NCBI GenBank assembly: GCA_020466095.1
Contig: CM035807.1
Coordinates: forward strand, 44,118,286 to 44,182,285
Reading direction: 5' to 3'
Source: Chlorops oryzae
Lineage: Eukaryota > Arthropoda > Insecta > Diptera > Chloropidae
Length of the DNA: 64,000 nucleotides
This document shows positions 54,480 to 64,000 of this stretch, in pieces. The notes under the pieces were generated by a model. It searched no databases. It was given only the letters and a program-made list of their open reading frames with translations, and had not been told where the DNA came from. Every line of letters starts with the position of its first letter. The first letter of the stretch is position 1. The translations under genes and the position numbers were made by a program.

Positions 54480-55833
54480 AGCCAAGTGTCGACTATAGAG
54501 TTTTTGAGGTAGAGAGTAGAGTGTAGTGTGTAGAGACTCTACGTTTGTTGTATACACTGTAGACCGTTTCTACAATTCCACAGCTCTACGTAGAGCTGCC
54601 GTAGACATATTTAGAGTAGAGCTCTACTATGTGCTTTACAGCCTGTATACACTGCAGAAGAATTTTTCTCTACTATAGAATCGTGTAGTAGAGCATAATC
54701 GTATAGCTCGGCTATAAATTTCGAGATTTTCAAAAATTTCAAAAATAAAAGAAAATTTTTCAAACTCATTCCGTTAAAATGAGTCGTCGCCAAAAGCAAG
54801 TTTCTGCTGCCCTTGTTCTTTTGACTCAAGAAAAACTAGGAACTAAAAGAAAATGTTGGGAGCGTGACTCGATCGCTTAAGCTTTGGCTGAAAAAAAGTT
54901 GAGACATCGCTATAAATATGGTCATTTTTATTTCATTTTATTTTGACCATGACCACAATTCGCGAAATTCGCAAAAATTTCACTTTCACTATTTTGAATT
55001 GAGTATTTCGCAGCTGGACAAAATGTCCTCTAACGGTTAAAATTTTATCAAGACCACCATCCGCGAAATTCGCAAAAATTTAATTTTTACTATTTTGAAT
55101 TGAGTCTTTTACAGCTAGATATAATACTCTCCAACGGTTAAAATTTGACCATGACCACCATTCGCGAAAATTTTGTGCTTAATAATAATTTCGAGTTTGA
55201 GAAGCTAAATCGAGGAACAGATAAGGTATAACTAGATATCCAAGCTAGAACAATGAAAACTATAGGAATTTTTGTTAGGGTAATGTTTTAATACATTTTA
55301 AGCAGAGGAAAAGGTTGCACACATATCGGCTAAGCCGGTGTAAACTTCTTTACCTGAAATGGTTGAACCTCTCATTAGATGTATTCCATAAATCGCTGTG
55401 CGTTGCGTATAAGCCAATCAATTGACAAGTTTTTTCTTTTGTCCACAGCTTGGAGTCACATTTTCCTCGAGCTTTTTTTTCGAGGTTGTGCCATTTTTCC
55501 ACAAAATAGCAATTCAAACACATTTGTGTTGAACAAAAAGGGAGCGCTTTAAATCGAAGTAGGTTTGATTTGAATTTCAAATTCCTATCTCTACTTAAGA
55601 TTTAAAAAAAAACTATCAAACATGTTTGATAGAGTGTAGAGCAGATATATCTCTCTACCCCCTACATGAAAATATGTATACACTATAGATTTTTGTATCC
55701 AACAATTATCTCAAGTAGAGTTTGTAGAGAGCTTGTGTAGTGCGCTCTACAGGGTGTATACACTTGTCTACGTATCTACACGAGAGTTTTTTCTCTATCT
55801 CTACGTAAATAAATCTATAGTCGACACTTGGCT
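54480..55833. mobile_element. PIF/Harbinger relic with both gene stubs (Harbinger-3)
   Basis: Ends AGCCAAGTGTCGACTATAG at 54480 and its complement at 55833, with TTA duplicated at 54477-54479 and 55834-55836. Terminal regions are full of GTAGAG/CTCTAC words (probable transposase sites). On plus at 54779: MSRRQKQVSAALVLLTQE then KRKCWERD, a nuclease first exon. On minus at about 55500-55357: KLWTKEKTCQLIGLYATHS, DLWN, a MADF first exon. The middle was replaced by a DINE-like insertion (54887-55356), leaving a 1354-bp non-autonomous copy. Confidence 0.85.
54887..55356 (+). mobile_element. DINE-like element, 5' truncated, in Harbinger-3
   Basis: Homologous to 36045-36470 plus 39516-39671: AGACATCGCTATAAATATGG, repeated ACCATGACCACHATTCGCG and GGTTAAAATTT units, and the terminal GGCTAAGCCGGTGTAAAC and CTTCTTTACCTG (terminal ACTTG changed to ACCTG). 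Confidence 0.7.
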
Positions 55834-56031
55834 TTAAGCCTGATTTCCACTTCAATCAAAATTTTCATTTCCATTGATTTTTTCAGTGTTGCCAGTTTAG
55901 GGGTTTTCCTCCTAGATTTAGGGGTTTTTCCTACTTTTAGGGGGCCGTTTAGGGGGAAAAAATTTTTAGGGGCATGTTAAGGGGGAACAAATTTTCCTAG
56001 GAGAATTTTAGAGGTCTATGATATGTAAATA
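55834..56031. other. TTTAGGGG-rich stretch
   Basis: CAGTGTTGCCAGTTTAGGGG near 55885 looks like a left end of an hAT-type element, followed by repeated TTTAGGGGG words (55900-56015). No matching right end was found. Confidence 0.35.
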
Positions 56032-56411
56032 CACTTGATCCTCGTTTTACGCGGTTTGACGGGACCAGAAAAAGTACTCGTAAAACAAAAACGCGTTAAA
56101 AAAGTAAACTTTTCAAACAAAACAGCTAATTGGGGCCACATTGTAAAAAAAATCGCGTAAAAAAATTTTTCGCGCAAAAAAGTCTAAACTTACATACAAT
56201 TTTCTTACCTCGTGCCCATGATACAAAGAAAACAGATAGCCTCTTGCGCACGTCCGTTATGTTTTGCTTTTCGATCAGCTGTTTTCGTGACGTCAACGAA
56301 GAGTTCGAAGCCTGCTTTTGCTTTGACATTTGTATGATTTTGGTGGGAAAGTTGTTAAGCCGCGAGATTAAAGTGCAAGTTAAAATTAAAGTAATTATAT
56401 TTATTACAAAA

Positions 56412-59400
56412 ATGAAGTGTGCCGTAAAAAATTGCAACAATGACAACGAGTCAAAATCGTGCAGCATAAGTTTTTTCTCGTTTCCATCGAATGCTGCTTT
56501 ACAAAAGCAGTGGATAAAATTTTGTTGCCGGAATGAAAATTTTAATCCAAAAACTTCGGTGATTTGCATGGATCATTTTAAGCCGGATGATATTTCAAAC
56601 AAAATGGAATATGATATGGGTAATTTATTTACATATTGCATTTGTAGATATTCAAGTGAGCTGCATGATTTTTTTAGGTTTTACTAAAAGGAGGCTTTTA
56701 AGAAATGGTGTTGTTCCAAGCATAAAAAAGCAATCGGCTGAAAGCGAGAGAATTTTCAAAGAGCGGGAACAACGAATAGAAAAGCGCGAAAACAAAAAAA
56801 CAGTGCAAATGCTCATAAAAGAGTACGAAGCTTCGTCTGCATTAGTTGAAGGTGATAATAATAAAATAACCTAATTTAAAATTTTATTAACATTTCTCAT
56901 TATTTTTTAGAAAGTTCAAATTCAGCATCGGAAATCCCACAAGAAGTTGAAGCAAGTGAACCGAATCTCCCATCCTGTTCGAAGGAATACATTGAAGATG
57001 AGGAAATAGTACAAATGTCATTTTCAAAACAATATGAAGTCGAAGAAGAAATTGAACGGCTGAAAAGTGACATGTAAGATTAAATTTTTAGATTTCGTTC
57101 ATGTATCATATACATAAATCTTATTTTATTTTAAGTGCCATTTTACGTGGAGAAAATATTGGACTAAAGACCGCCAAAAGAAATCTTGAATGTCAGTTAA
57201 ATGCCCTTTCGAACAAAATGGAAAAACAGTCAAAAATAAATGAGTTCAACATGGATGCTTTAAATACAAAATTGACCAAAGCCATTTATGAACTAAAAAA
57301 TTTGGAAGATAAACTCCTGACTATTTTTACAAAAGGACAAATTGAAAAACTAAAATCCGGCATTAAACGACGAACATGGACCGAAGAGGATACTGCAAAT
57401 TCCATTACATTGTACGCGGCAAGTGCAAAATTGTATAAGCTTCTTTACAGAAAACAATTTCCCTTACCCGGCGTAAGTACGTTGCAAAAGTGGGCGCAGA
57501 AAGTTGATGTGGCGACTGGACTTCTTAAGCCAGTATTTAAAATTCTTTCCGCTTCGAAAGAAATGTCTGTTGTTCAAAAACTTTGCATTCTTAGCTTTGA
57601 CGAAATGAAAGTCCGCGCATCGTACTGCTACGGCAAATCCGCCGATACAACTTTGGCTCCTGTAAGCTACGTCCAAGTAGCTATGATCAGAGGTAAAAAT
57701 AATATGAAAAGTAAAATTAACAAACTTGGTCATTTATTCTCATATGGTTTCTTAGGACTGATATCGAATTAGAAACAGCCTGTATTTTATGATTTTGACT
57801 GCAAAATGACTGCTTCCTTATTAGAAAATCTGTTGCAAGAGCTCAACTCTTGCGGATATTGCGTAGCAGGTATGGTGTGCGATTTGGGCGGAGGAAACAG
57901 ATCCTTATTCAATGAGCTAAATGTGACAGAAGAGAATCCATGGTAATACATATTATGATTAGAAGAATCATTCTTTAATAACTTACATCTTCTTTTGAAG
58001 TTTCAATTATTATTTCTCTAACTATTTTTAGGTTCTTGTTTAATGACCACAAAATTTTCATTTTTGCGGATGTTCCTCATTTAATAAAACTACTCCGAAA
58101 CCATTTTGTAGACAAAGGATTTTTAATTGATGGGAAACCAGTACGTTCGGACATTATTTCGAAACTCTTAGAAGCATCTTCTGATGATATTAGGATAACG
58201 CACAAAATATCCTTTGCGAACCTAACTGTTGCAAATGCGAAAAGGCAAAAAGTAAAGCTGGCTACTAAGCTGTTCTCTCATACTGTTGCGCAGTCCATCA
58301 CAAGAGCAGCCACTCATGGTCTACTGGAAGGCTTCAATTGGGAGGAGTGCCATAAATTATTTAAACTGGTAAGCTTTATCATGAACATAGATCCAAGTTT
58401 TTAGCATATTCAATTTCAGACAAACGATTGGTTCGATGTAATGAACGTTCGAGTACCGCGCCAAGACACAAGAACGAGATGTCATGCTTACGGTCTTGCC
58501 CTTGACGAACAAAATTTAATATTGGACCAAATGTCAGAAATGGTTAGGGATATGCGAGCGATTGGACGAAACAGCTTGCTCCCATTTCAAAAAGGTTTTT
58601 TTTAGTGACTGTTTGCAGTTAAATCAAGTACTAATTTGAAAAATTTACTTATGTAGGTATATTGCAGTCTAACAACGCCATATATATGAAGAAATAAATT
58701 CGCGTTACAAATGCAAATTTATTTTGCCATACCGTCTCAATCAGGACGTTCTCGAGAACTTTTTTGGTTTGATCCGGTCTAAAGGTGGGCTGTATGATCA
58801 TCCGGACCAGTTGGAGTTTAGATACCGACTTCGCTCCAACATTCTTGGGCGTAACGATGGTGTTATATCAGACGCTGCGAATGTAGAGATAGATGACACC
58901 CCTGACATAGACAGGTCGGAGAAGTCTTTAACTGGTAAATAAATATTGTTTAAAATCATTCTTCACACTCTTACGACTAATTTATTGTTTCAGGAACTAT
59001 TTTCAGCAGTTTCAATCCACGAATAGTAGAGGAAGAAGTGAGCGAAGAACTCTCAGACATGGCATACGATGGCCTTGAAAATCTCGCTGGCTACATATGC
59101 CATAAGCTTAAAAATGATGTACCAGGAATTGCTGTTTCTGACGAAACACCTTCAACGTCCACTTATTCGTGGGTAGACCATCTCAGTGAGGGCGGACTGT
59201 CGAAACCCACACCAGAGACGATGATGTTTATAAAGGACTTGCATAAAATTTTTGAGGCATACAACAAAGACAGCCTCCTTATTACCACAAATTATTTAAG
59301 ATTTCATTTGGATAAAGCAAAGGAAGTTAACTGTCATGAAAAACTTAAAAATTTGTTTTTCAGAGCTAGGATGTATTTCAAAATTCGTGTCTTAAATCAA

Positions 59401-59415
59401 GAAAAAGAAAATTAA
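56412..59415 (+). pseudogene. P element transposase, nine exons, two lesions
   Basis: Exons 56412-56619, 56678-56851, 56911-57073, 57136-57692, 57756-57942, 58032-58368, 58420-58594, 58657-58934, 58994-59415, about 830 codons, GT-AG throughout. N-terminal THAP zinc finger (MKCAVKNC...ICMDHF, FTKRRLLRNGVVPS), coiled coil in exons 3-4, then the catalytic core: LCILSFDEMKVRASYCYG, MVCDLGGGNRSLFNEL, IFIFADVPHLIKLLRNHF, QKVKLATKLFS, RLNQDVLENFFGLIRSKGG, and C-terminal GYICHKL and VDHLSEGGLSKP. Lesions: TAG at 57770-57772 where P transposases have Trp (one-base TGG change), and a 2-bp AT expansion at about 58680-58686. The enzyme is a GTP-dependent cut-and-paste transposase. Many short introns leave room for splicing control as in Drosophila P. 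Confidence 0.9.
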
Positions 59416-59699
59416 ATAAAACAATTACATAATATCAAAAGTATTTCAGTGCTTTTTATTTGTTTTTTATGCGAACAAGCTTCCTATTTAAAAGGTCTGT
59501 TGCGGAATTTAATCCGTGTAGCATTTTCCTCACATTTAGGCATGTGCTTGAATCCAAAAGCTGGCGGAATCGGAATTAAAATCGACCAAAATTTCATATA
59601 GAATTTACTGCTTTTGTTGGTTTTGCTTTTGGATAGGAACTCTAATCGGTTCTTTATAGCACACAGCCATATTTTATCCGCCTGTTTATATATATATCC

Positions 59700-59850
59700 A
59701 TATATCAGGCATGCTCTAGAGATCGAATACGCATAAAAAACTCGAAATTCAGTAATTCCTTTTCATGCACTCATTCAAAAACTCAATTATTTCTTTTCAA
59801 ATTCGATTTCATTTGAAATGAATTCGGATTCTAGAGCATGCCTGTATATA
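59700..59850. mobile_element. MITE with AGGCATGCTCTAGA ends in the P element 3' region
   Basis: AGGCATGCTCTAGA near 59708 and TCTAGAGCATGCCT near 59830-59843, flanked by TATATATATA runs on both sides. GAATACGC/ATTCGGATT blocks also pair loosely. About 136 bp, no coding. Confidence 0.6.
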
Positions 59851-60418
59851 TATATATATATGGCATTTAAGTTGACTAAAATTCCGATTAAGCCAAGCTT
59901 TCGGATTCTACCAAATACTGTTTACTTCTTGTCGTGCAGTGTCAATTTCGCATTTTCCTATAAAAACATCATTTGCGTAGCATTTCATGCAGTTTTAACC
60001 ACACAAATTGAAATTTCAAACATATGTGTGTGTATTTCACCAAATACAACTTTCATTTTCATTTTTATTTCTAAATTCTATAGCACGTAAATTTCACTTC
60101 ACTTCCAATTGCATATAAAATGTAAACAAACCAAACAGCTGCGCTCTTTGATGACGTAGATGCGCAGTAGAAAATTTTTTTGACACTCGGAAGAGGTTAC
60201 CTGTTTTCTTTGTATCATGCCTCGTGCCTTAAAAAATATGCGCGCTTTTGGATATGTTTAAAAAAAAATCCCGAATCCAAATGTATTTAAAACAATATTT
60301 AGTATGTACATATAATATGTACTTCTTGCTGTTTTACAGTGTTTTAAAAAAAAAAAAAAAAATACAATGGTTCAGTCCAAGATGAAAAAGAGATCATACA
60401 AAGTTTGATTTGTATTTT

Positions 60419-60740
60419 TTAGTTTTTAATGTAATCAGTTATTAAACGCTGAGTAGCATTTTCTTTTAGGTTATCATACACATCTCGATAGCCTTGCATT
60501 AATTCTCGAAGATTACGACAAAATGCTGTTGAGCGCTCGTCATCCGGATCGTTATTGGAAAAAAAAACTTCAAGCTCTTTTGATTTTTCTAGACCATGTC
60601 GAAGTACTGAAGCTGTGAACGGTGGAGTATCACAGCAGTCAATTTCATCGTCGCTATCCGAAGGCTCAATATTGTTTCCGTCAACTGCTTGTAAAATTTC
60701 TTCATCTTCAATAACGACATTTTCAAAAAGCGTATTAACC
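60419..60740 (-). pseudogene. pogo/Tigger-like transposase C-terminal end
   Basis: Minus frame from the foldback junction: YWVNTLFENVVIEDEEI, a Ser-Asp-rich acidic linker (NNIEPSDSDDEIDCCD), then LRHGLEKSKELEVFFSNND and a terminal helix ENATQRLITDYIKN. The pattern acidic stretch plus terminal helical bundle is that of pogo/Tigger C-termini, but the DDE core is missing, so the family call rests on this and the nearby CCTCGTTTTA end. The frame upstream of 60740 is foldback repeat sequence. Confidence 0.45.
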
Positions 60741-61140
60741 CAATAAGCACAACGAGTTCGAATCGAATTCGAATCGAATTCGTTTTGACGTGCAAACTCT
60801 TCGCGGCGAGTGTTCGCGGCGAGCTCGAATCGAATTCGAATTCGTGAGGGAGTCACCTTTTTACGCGATTCATATTTTTATCGCATTTTTTATCGTTTAC
60901 GCATCGCGCGCGATTCGTATTTTTCTATCGTTTTGCTATCGCGCTTTATTCGAATTTTTTATCATATTCGATTCGCCTTTTTGTCGAATTTTCGATTATA
61001 TACGATTAGTAAAAAAAAATTATTTAATTTTTATATTTAATGTATGATTCTAATAACAGTCTTATTATAAGACTATTTTCGGTAAAAAAAAAAAAAAAAA
61101 AAAACGGTTCTAATGCTGGTAACCACACTTTTGAATCCAC

Positions 61141-61222
61141 CGGCTGTGGGATTTGAACACCGAACCTCTTGATTTCTAGTCATACTTATTTCTAGTCTGC
61201 TTACCCATTACGCCGTCTTCGC
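61141..61222 (-). other. tRNA-like (Pol III box) sequence
   Basis: On the minus strand: ACGGCGTAATGGGTAAGCAG (A-box-like), GACTAGAAATC and GAGGTTCGGTGTTCAAATCC (B-box-like), CACAGCCGG. A poly-A run lies at 61084-61104 on the plus strand. Cloverleaf pairing is poor and there is an insertion between arms. Probably a SINE or tRNA pseudogene within the left arm of the foldback element. Confidence 0.4.
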
Positions 61223-61619
61223 CGAATTGAAGTGAATGACTTTTTTTCGTTTATATTATATGTTTAGCTTGATTCTATATTTACCTCGAATGTCTTGCGA
61301 TTTGGAAACAAATTAACAAAACTACTTTCGAGAATTAAAGTTTCGTATCCACTAAACACAAATATTTTAAAGAATTCGAATTGAATTCGAATCGCGGAAG
61401 GCAATTTTCGCGAGCTCGCGCTTTTATCGTATTTTGCGTTCGATTCGAAGACAAAACGCGATAAGAATTCGAATCGTTTGCAACGAGCTCGCCTCGAGCT
61501 CGCTTTTTTATCGTGGATTTTATAAAATGCGAGCTCGCTTTTTTATCGTGGAATTCATAAGAGTCTTACCGACTACGGCACCCTGAAAGGGATTTTGAAG
61601 TTTTGTTGATATTTTGAAA

Positions 61620-62130
61620 AGTCCTCGAGGGCTCCCTGAAAAATGGCCCCAATGCAAAATGGCCAAATCCAAAAATTAAAAAAGGCCCCAAAATTTGGGG
61701 TCATTTTGCGTTATAAAAAATTACCCCAAATCCAAAAATTTAAAAAGGCCCCAAAATTTTGTATTGAATTTTAGGGCGATTTTTTTGGGTCATTTTGCAT
61801 TTTTCAACATTTATGTTACATTTGGGGCCATGTTTCATTTTTTGATTTGGGGTAATGCAAAATGACCCCAAATTTTGGGGTCCTTTTTTCATTTTTAATT
61901 TTTTAAATTCTATAACGGCCGTTTTATTTTCTAGTTTGGGGCCATTTTTCATATCGATTAAAAACACCTCCTTTTGTTTTTGGGGCCTTTTTCATTTTAT
62001 TTTGGGGCCAAATTTCATTTTTGATTTGTGTTAATTTTTCATAATGCACAATAACCCCAAATTTTGGGGCCTTTTTTCATTTTCAGTTTGGGGCCATTTT
62101 GCATTGGGGCCATTTTTCAGGGAGCCCTCG
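61620..62130. repeat. Central loop made of GGGGCCATTTTTCATTTT words
   Basis: The spacer between foldback arms repeats CCCCAAAATTTGGGGTC, GGGGCCATTTTTCAT and related phrases about every 20-40 bp in both orientations, including matching GGGAGCCCTCGAGGACTTTT edges. Low complexity, no gene. Confidence 0.75.
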
Positions 62131-62242
62131 AGGACTTTTCAAAATGTCAACAAAACTTTAAAATCCCTTTCAGGGTGCCGTAGTCGGTAAGACTCTTATG
62201 AATTCCACGATAAAAAAGCGAGCTCGCATTTTATAAAATCCG

Positions 62243-63130
62243 CGATAAAAAAGCGAGCTCGAGGCGAGCTCGTTGCAAACGATTCGAATTCTTATCGCGT
62301 TTTGTCTTCGAATCGAATTAGAATCGAACGCAAAATACGATAAAAGCGCGAGCTCGCGTATTCTAAAATCCGCGATAAAAAAGCGAGCTCGAGGCGAGCT
62401 CGTTGCAAACGATTCGAATTCTTATCGCGTTTTGTCTTCGAATCGAATTAGAATCGAACGCAAAATACGATAAAAGCGCGAGCTCGCGTATTCTAAAATC
62501 CGCGATAAAAAAGCGAGCTCGAGGCGAGCTCGTTGCAAACGATTCGAATTCTTATCGCGTTTTGTCTTCGAATCGAATTCGAATCGAACGCAAAATACGA
62601 TAAAAGCGCGAGCTCGCGTATTCTAAAATCCGCGATAAAAAAGCGAGCTCGAGGCGAGCTCGTTGCAAACGATTCTAATTCTTATCGCGTTTTGTCTTCG
62701 AATCGAAATCGAATCGAACGCAAAATACGATAAAAGCGCGAGCTCGCGTATTCTAAAATCCGCGATAAAAAAGCGAGCTCGAGGCGAGCTCGTTGCAAAC
62801 GATTCGAATTCTTATCGCGTTTTGTCTTCGAATCGAATTCGAATCGAACGCAAAATACGATAAAAGCGCGAGCTCGCGTATTCTAAAATCCGCGATAAAA
62901 AAGCGAGCTCGAGGCGAGCTCGTTGCAAACGATTCGAATTCTTATCGCGTTTTGTCTTAGAATCGAATTCGAATCGAACGCAAAATACGATAAAAGCGCG
63001 AGCTCGCGTATTCTAAAATCCGCGATAAAAAAGCGAGCTCGAGGCGAGCTCGTTGCAAACGATTCGAATTCTTATCGCGTTTAGTCTTCGAATCGAATTC
63101 GAATCGAACGCAAAATACGATAAAAGCGCG
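62243..63130. repeat. Seven-copy 130-bp tandem array
   Basis: CGTTGCAAACGATTCGAATT recurs at 62271, 62401, 62531, 62661, 62791, 62921 and 63051, exactly 130 bp apart. Each unit has two GAGCTC blocks, CTTATCGCGTTTTGTCTTCG, a GAATTC-type palindrome and AAAATACGATAAAAGCGCG. Units differ by only 1-3 bases. The 66-codon frames inside are repeat products. Confidence 0.95.
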
Positions 63131-63256
63131 ATATCGCGAAAATTGCCTTCCGCGAATTCGAATCGAATTCGATTCGAATTCGTTTAATGCGATTCGCGCT
63201 CTACGAATTCGATTCGAATTCGATTCGAACACGTTATCGTTTTTGTGTTTATTGGG

Positions 63257-64000
63257 AAGGTCTTCAATAGACATATTACTAATGCCCCTCGTCCACTACG
63301 CTATCAACGCACGTATACGTTCCTCAACTTGTTCAACGCTAGTGTACGAGGCATTCAATTTCAATCAACCAACGAAAAAAGCGCGTTGCGCAACCGTTCT
63401 TAAACGCGTGCCCCATCAAGTGCACGAGCCTCAAGTTGCGATGCGAACAACGTTGAAGCACGAGTTGAACAATAATGTGCTGCACATTATCTCATCAACG
63501 CGTTCCTCAATTTTGTTTGGTAAATTTTGCGTGATAGTGAATTGCGTTGAGCGATTTCAAGTGTGTGTACGGTTAGTTCCGCGAATTTATTCATGCGTTG
63601 AGAAATTTATGACAGCATGACCAGCGTTGCTGTGGCTAATTTTTTTTGTAGCCGTAATCAAGAAATGTAAAAAAAATACCCAAAAGCTTTTTTTTATATA
63701 AATAACAAATTATTGGTATCTAAGTTTGTTAAAATTTTTGTAGTTTATTCTTTAAGCGCCAATATTTCCAAACATATATAAATAAGTTTCAATTTATAAA
63801 TTACTTGAATAGCGAAACTACAAGTAGATTTTTATTTTAAAAAATTTTTAAATATGCTTGGTCATAAGGGACATTTTCGCCGATTCAAAAAAAAAAAAAG
63901 TTTCCATAGGAGAACAAATATTTTGGATTTTTTTTATAACCCACCGCTGGGCAGCCCCCGAGGCTGAACGGTTAAAGTAATCGCATTCACGATGTGGACA
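63257..64000. other. Start of an element with repeated CGTTGA words
   Basis: TAA at 63280-63282 precedes TGCCCCTCGTCCACTACG. The following 330 bp is crowded with TCAACG/CGTTGA words (for example GTTCAACGCTAG, AACGTTGAAGCACGAG, GCGTTGAGCG), the same style of subterminal repeats as Harbinger at 10137. No gene. After 63640 the sequence is AT-rich to the edge. Confidence 0.4.

Larger units (their letters stand above)
56217..60219 (+). mobile_element. P element with intact ends and 9-bp duplication
   Basis: Ends CATGATACAAAGAAAACAG at 56217 and, on the complement from 60219, the same with continued match (GATAGCCTCTT versus GTAACCTCTT). CATGATR at the tip is the P-element signature. CCTCGTGCC flanks both sides (56208-56216, 60220-60228); P elements normally make 8-bp duplications, so one base may be chance. 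4003 bp including a MITE in the 3' part. The transposase gene is complete in layout but has two lesions. Confidence 0.95.
56032..60740 (-). mobile_element. pogo/Tigger-like element hosting the P element
   Basis: CACTTGATCCTCGTTTTACG at 56032 follows TA and resembles Tigger-type TIRs (CCTCGTTTTA). The transposase C-terminus is on the minus strand at 60740-60419. The P element lies between this end and the gene. The element is cut at about 60739 by a foldback element; whether more of it lies beyond 63256 is unclear. Confidence 0.5.
60739..63256. mobile_element. Foldback element with 130-bp tandem repeats
   Basis: Ends CCCAATAAGCACAACGAG (60739) and, on the complement from 63256, CCCAATAAACACAAAAACG, both running into GTTCGAATCGAATTCGAATC palindromic words. 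The inner left arm (about 61377-61660) is complementary to the right arm (about 62095-62350). The right side carries seven 130-bp units; the left has about one. This is the architecture of FB/Galileo-type foldback elements. No transposase inside. Confidence 0.8.

Noticed and set aside
60810..61047. Arg/Phe/Tyr-rich ORFs near the foldback left end
   Set aside because: They arise from ATTCGAATTCG-type palindromic repeats.
62273..62863. Four identical 66-codon ORFs spaced 130 bp
   Set aside because: They are frames through the tandem repeat unit, not a gene family.
62243..63130. CRISPR-like array
   Set aside because: Repeats are head-to-tail 130-bp units without unique spacers, in a eukaryotic foldback element.

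Overview
This window reads as transposon-packed intergenic or heterochromatic DNA of a higher fly (Diptera, Schizophora). The reasons are AT-rich sequence, a mariner of the kind common in flies, DINE-1-like (Helentron-type) repeats with GACG/GACA microsatellites, a P element, BEL/Pao LTR elements, Jockey and Penelope-like elements. I found no convincing host gene, rRNA, CRISPR or bacterial-type operon. Three runs of exactly 100 N (11371-11470, 26583-26682, 46276-46375) are scaffold gaps, so distances across them are not reliable. The species cannot be named from sequence alone; a tephritid-like or other large-genome fly is a guess.

Layout. 1-7070: a minus-strand BEL/Pao gag and 5' LTR (interrupted by a small TIR element with a SWIM-type zinc finger ORF) abuts a plus-strand BEL/Pao pol that keeps one frame with four stop codons, then a second gag-protease fragment. 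8565-14282: a duplicated 1.5 kb segment. Copy A ends in a Harbinger-like insertion and copy B carries a mariner; a gap lies between. 15905-30424: one minus-strand BEL/Pao element (BEL-B) with insertions inside insertions. A Transib/RAG1-like DNA transposon (16016-23141) sits in its 3' LTR and is itself split by BEL-A (16482-21135). A Penelope-like element lies in its body (about 23700-27990). 30425-34450: a Tc1 remnant cut by a gypsy-type LTR, and a hairpin MITE. 34451-39671: two adjacent DINE-like elements, the second carrying a complete, apparently intact PIF/Harbinger element (36470-39512). 40104-42720: an hAT-like MITE and a second Harbinger with an intact nuclease gene. 42718-46275: an unusual AT-rich LTR element with a protease-like ORF. 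48670-54240: a broken Jockey element with a foldback element in its reverse transcriptase gene. 54480-55833: a third Harbinger relic. 56032-63256: a pogo/Tigger-like element that holds a nearly complete P element (56217-60219) and is cut by a foldback element with a 130-bp tandem array.

The genes do not form a host pathway; each belongs to a mobile element. Functional pairings are internal: the two Harbinger genes (DDE nuclease plus Myb/MADF DNA-binding partner), the P transposase exons, gag-protease of BEL elements, and gag/EN-RT of Jockey. The two Harbinger nuclease genes and the Harbinger MADF gene have uninterrupted spliced reading frames; nearly everything else is damaged.

The observation most worth checking is the Transib-like element. 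Its ends read CACAGTG + 23-bp spacer + ACAAAACTA on one side and CACAGTG + 11-bp spacer + ACAAAGCCC on the other. It is flanked by 5-bp GC-rich near-duplications, and inside it is a remnant that I align to the C-terminus of RAG1/Transib transposases. This looks like a V(D)J-type 12/23 signal pair in an insect transposon.
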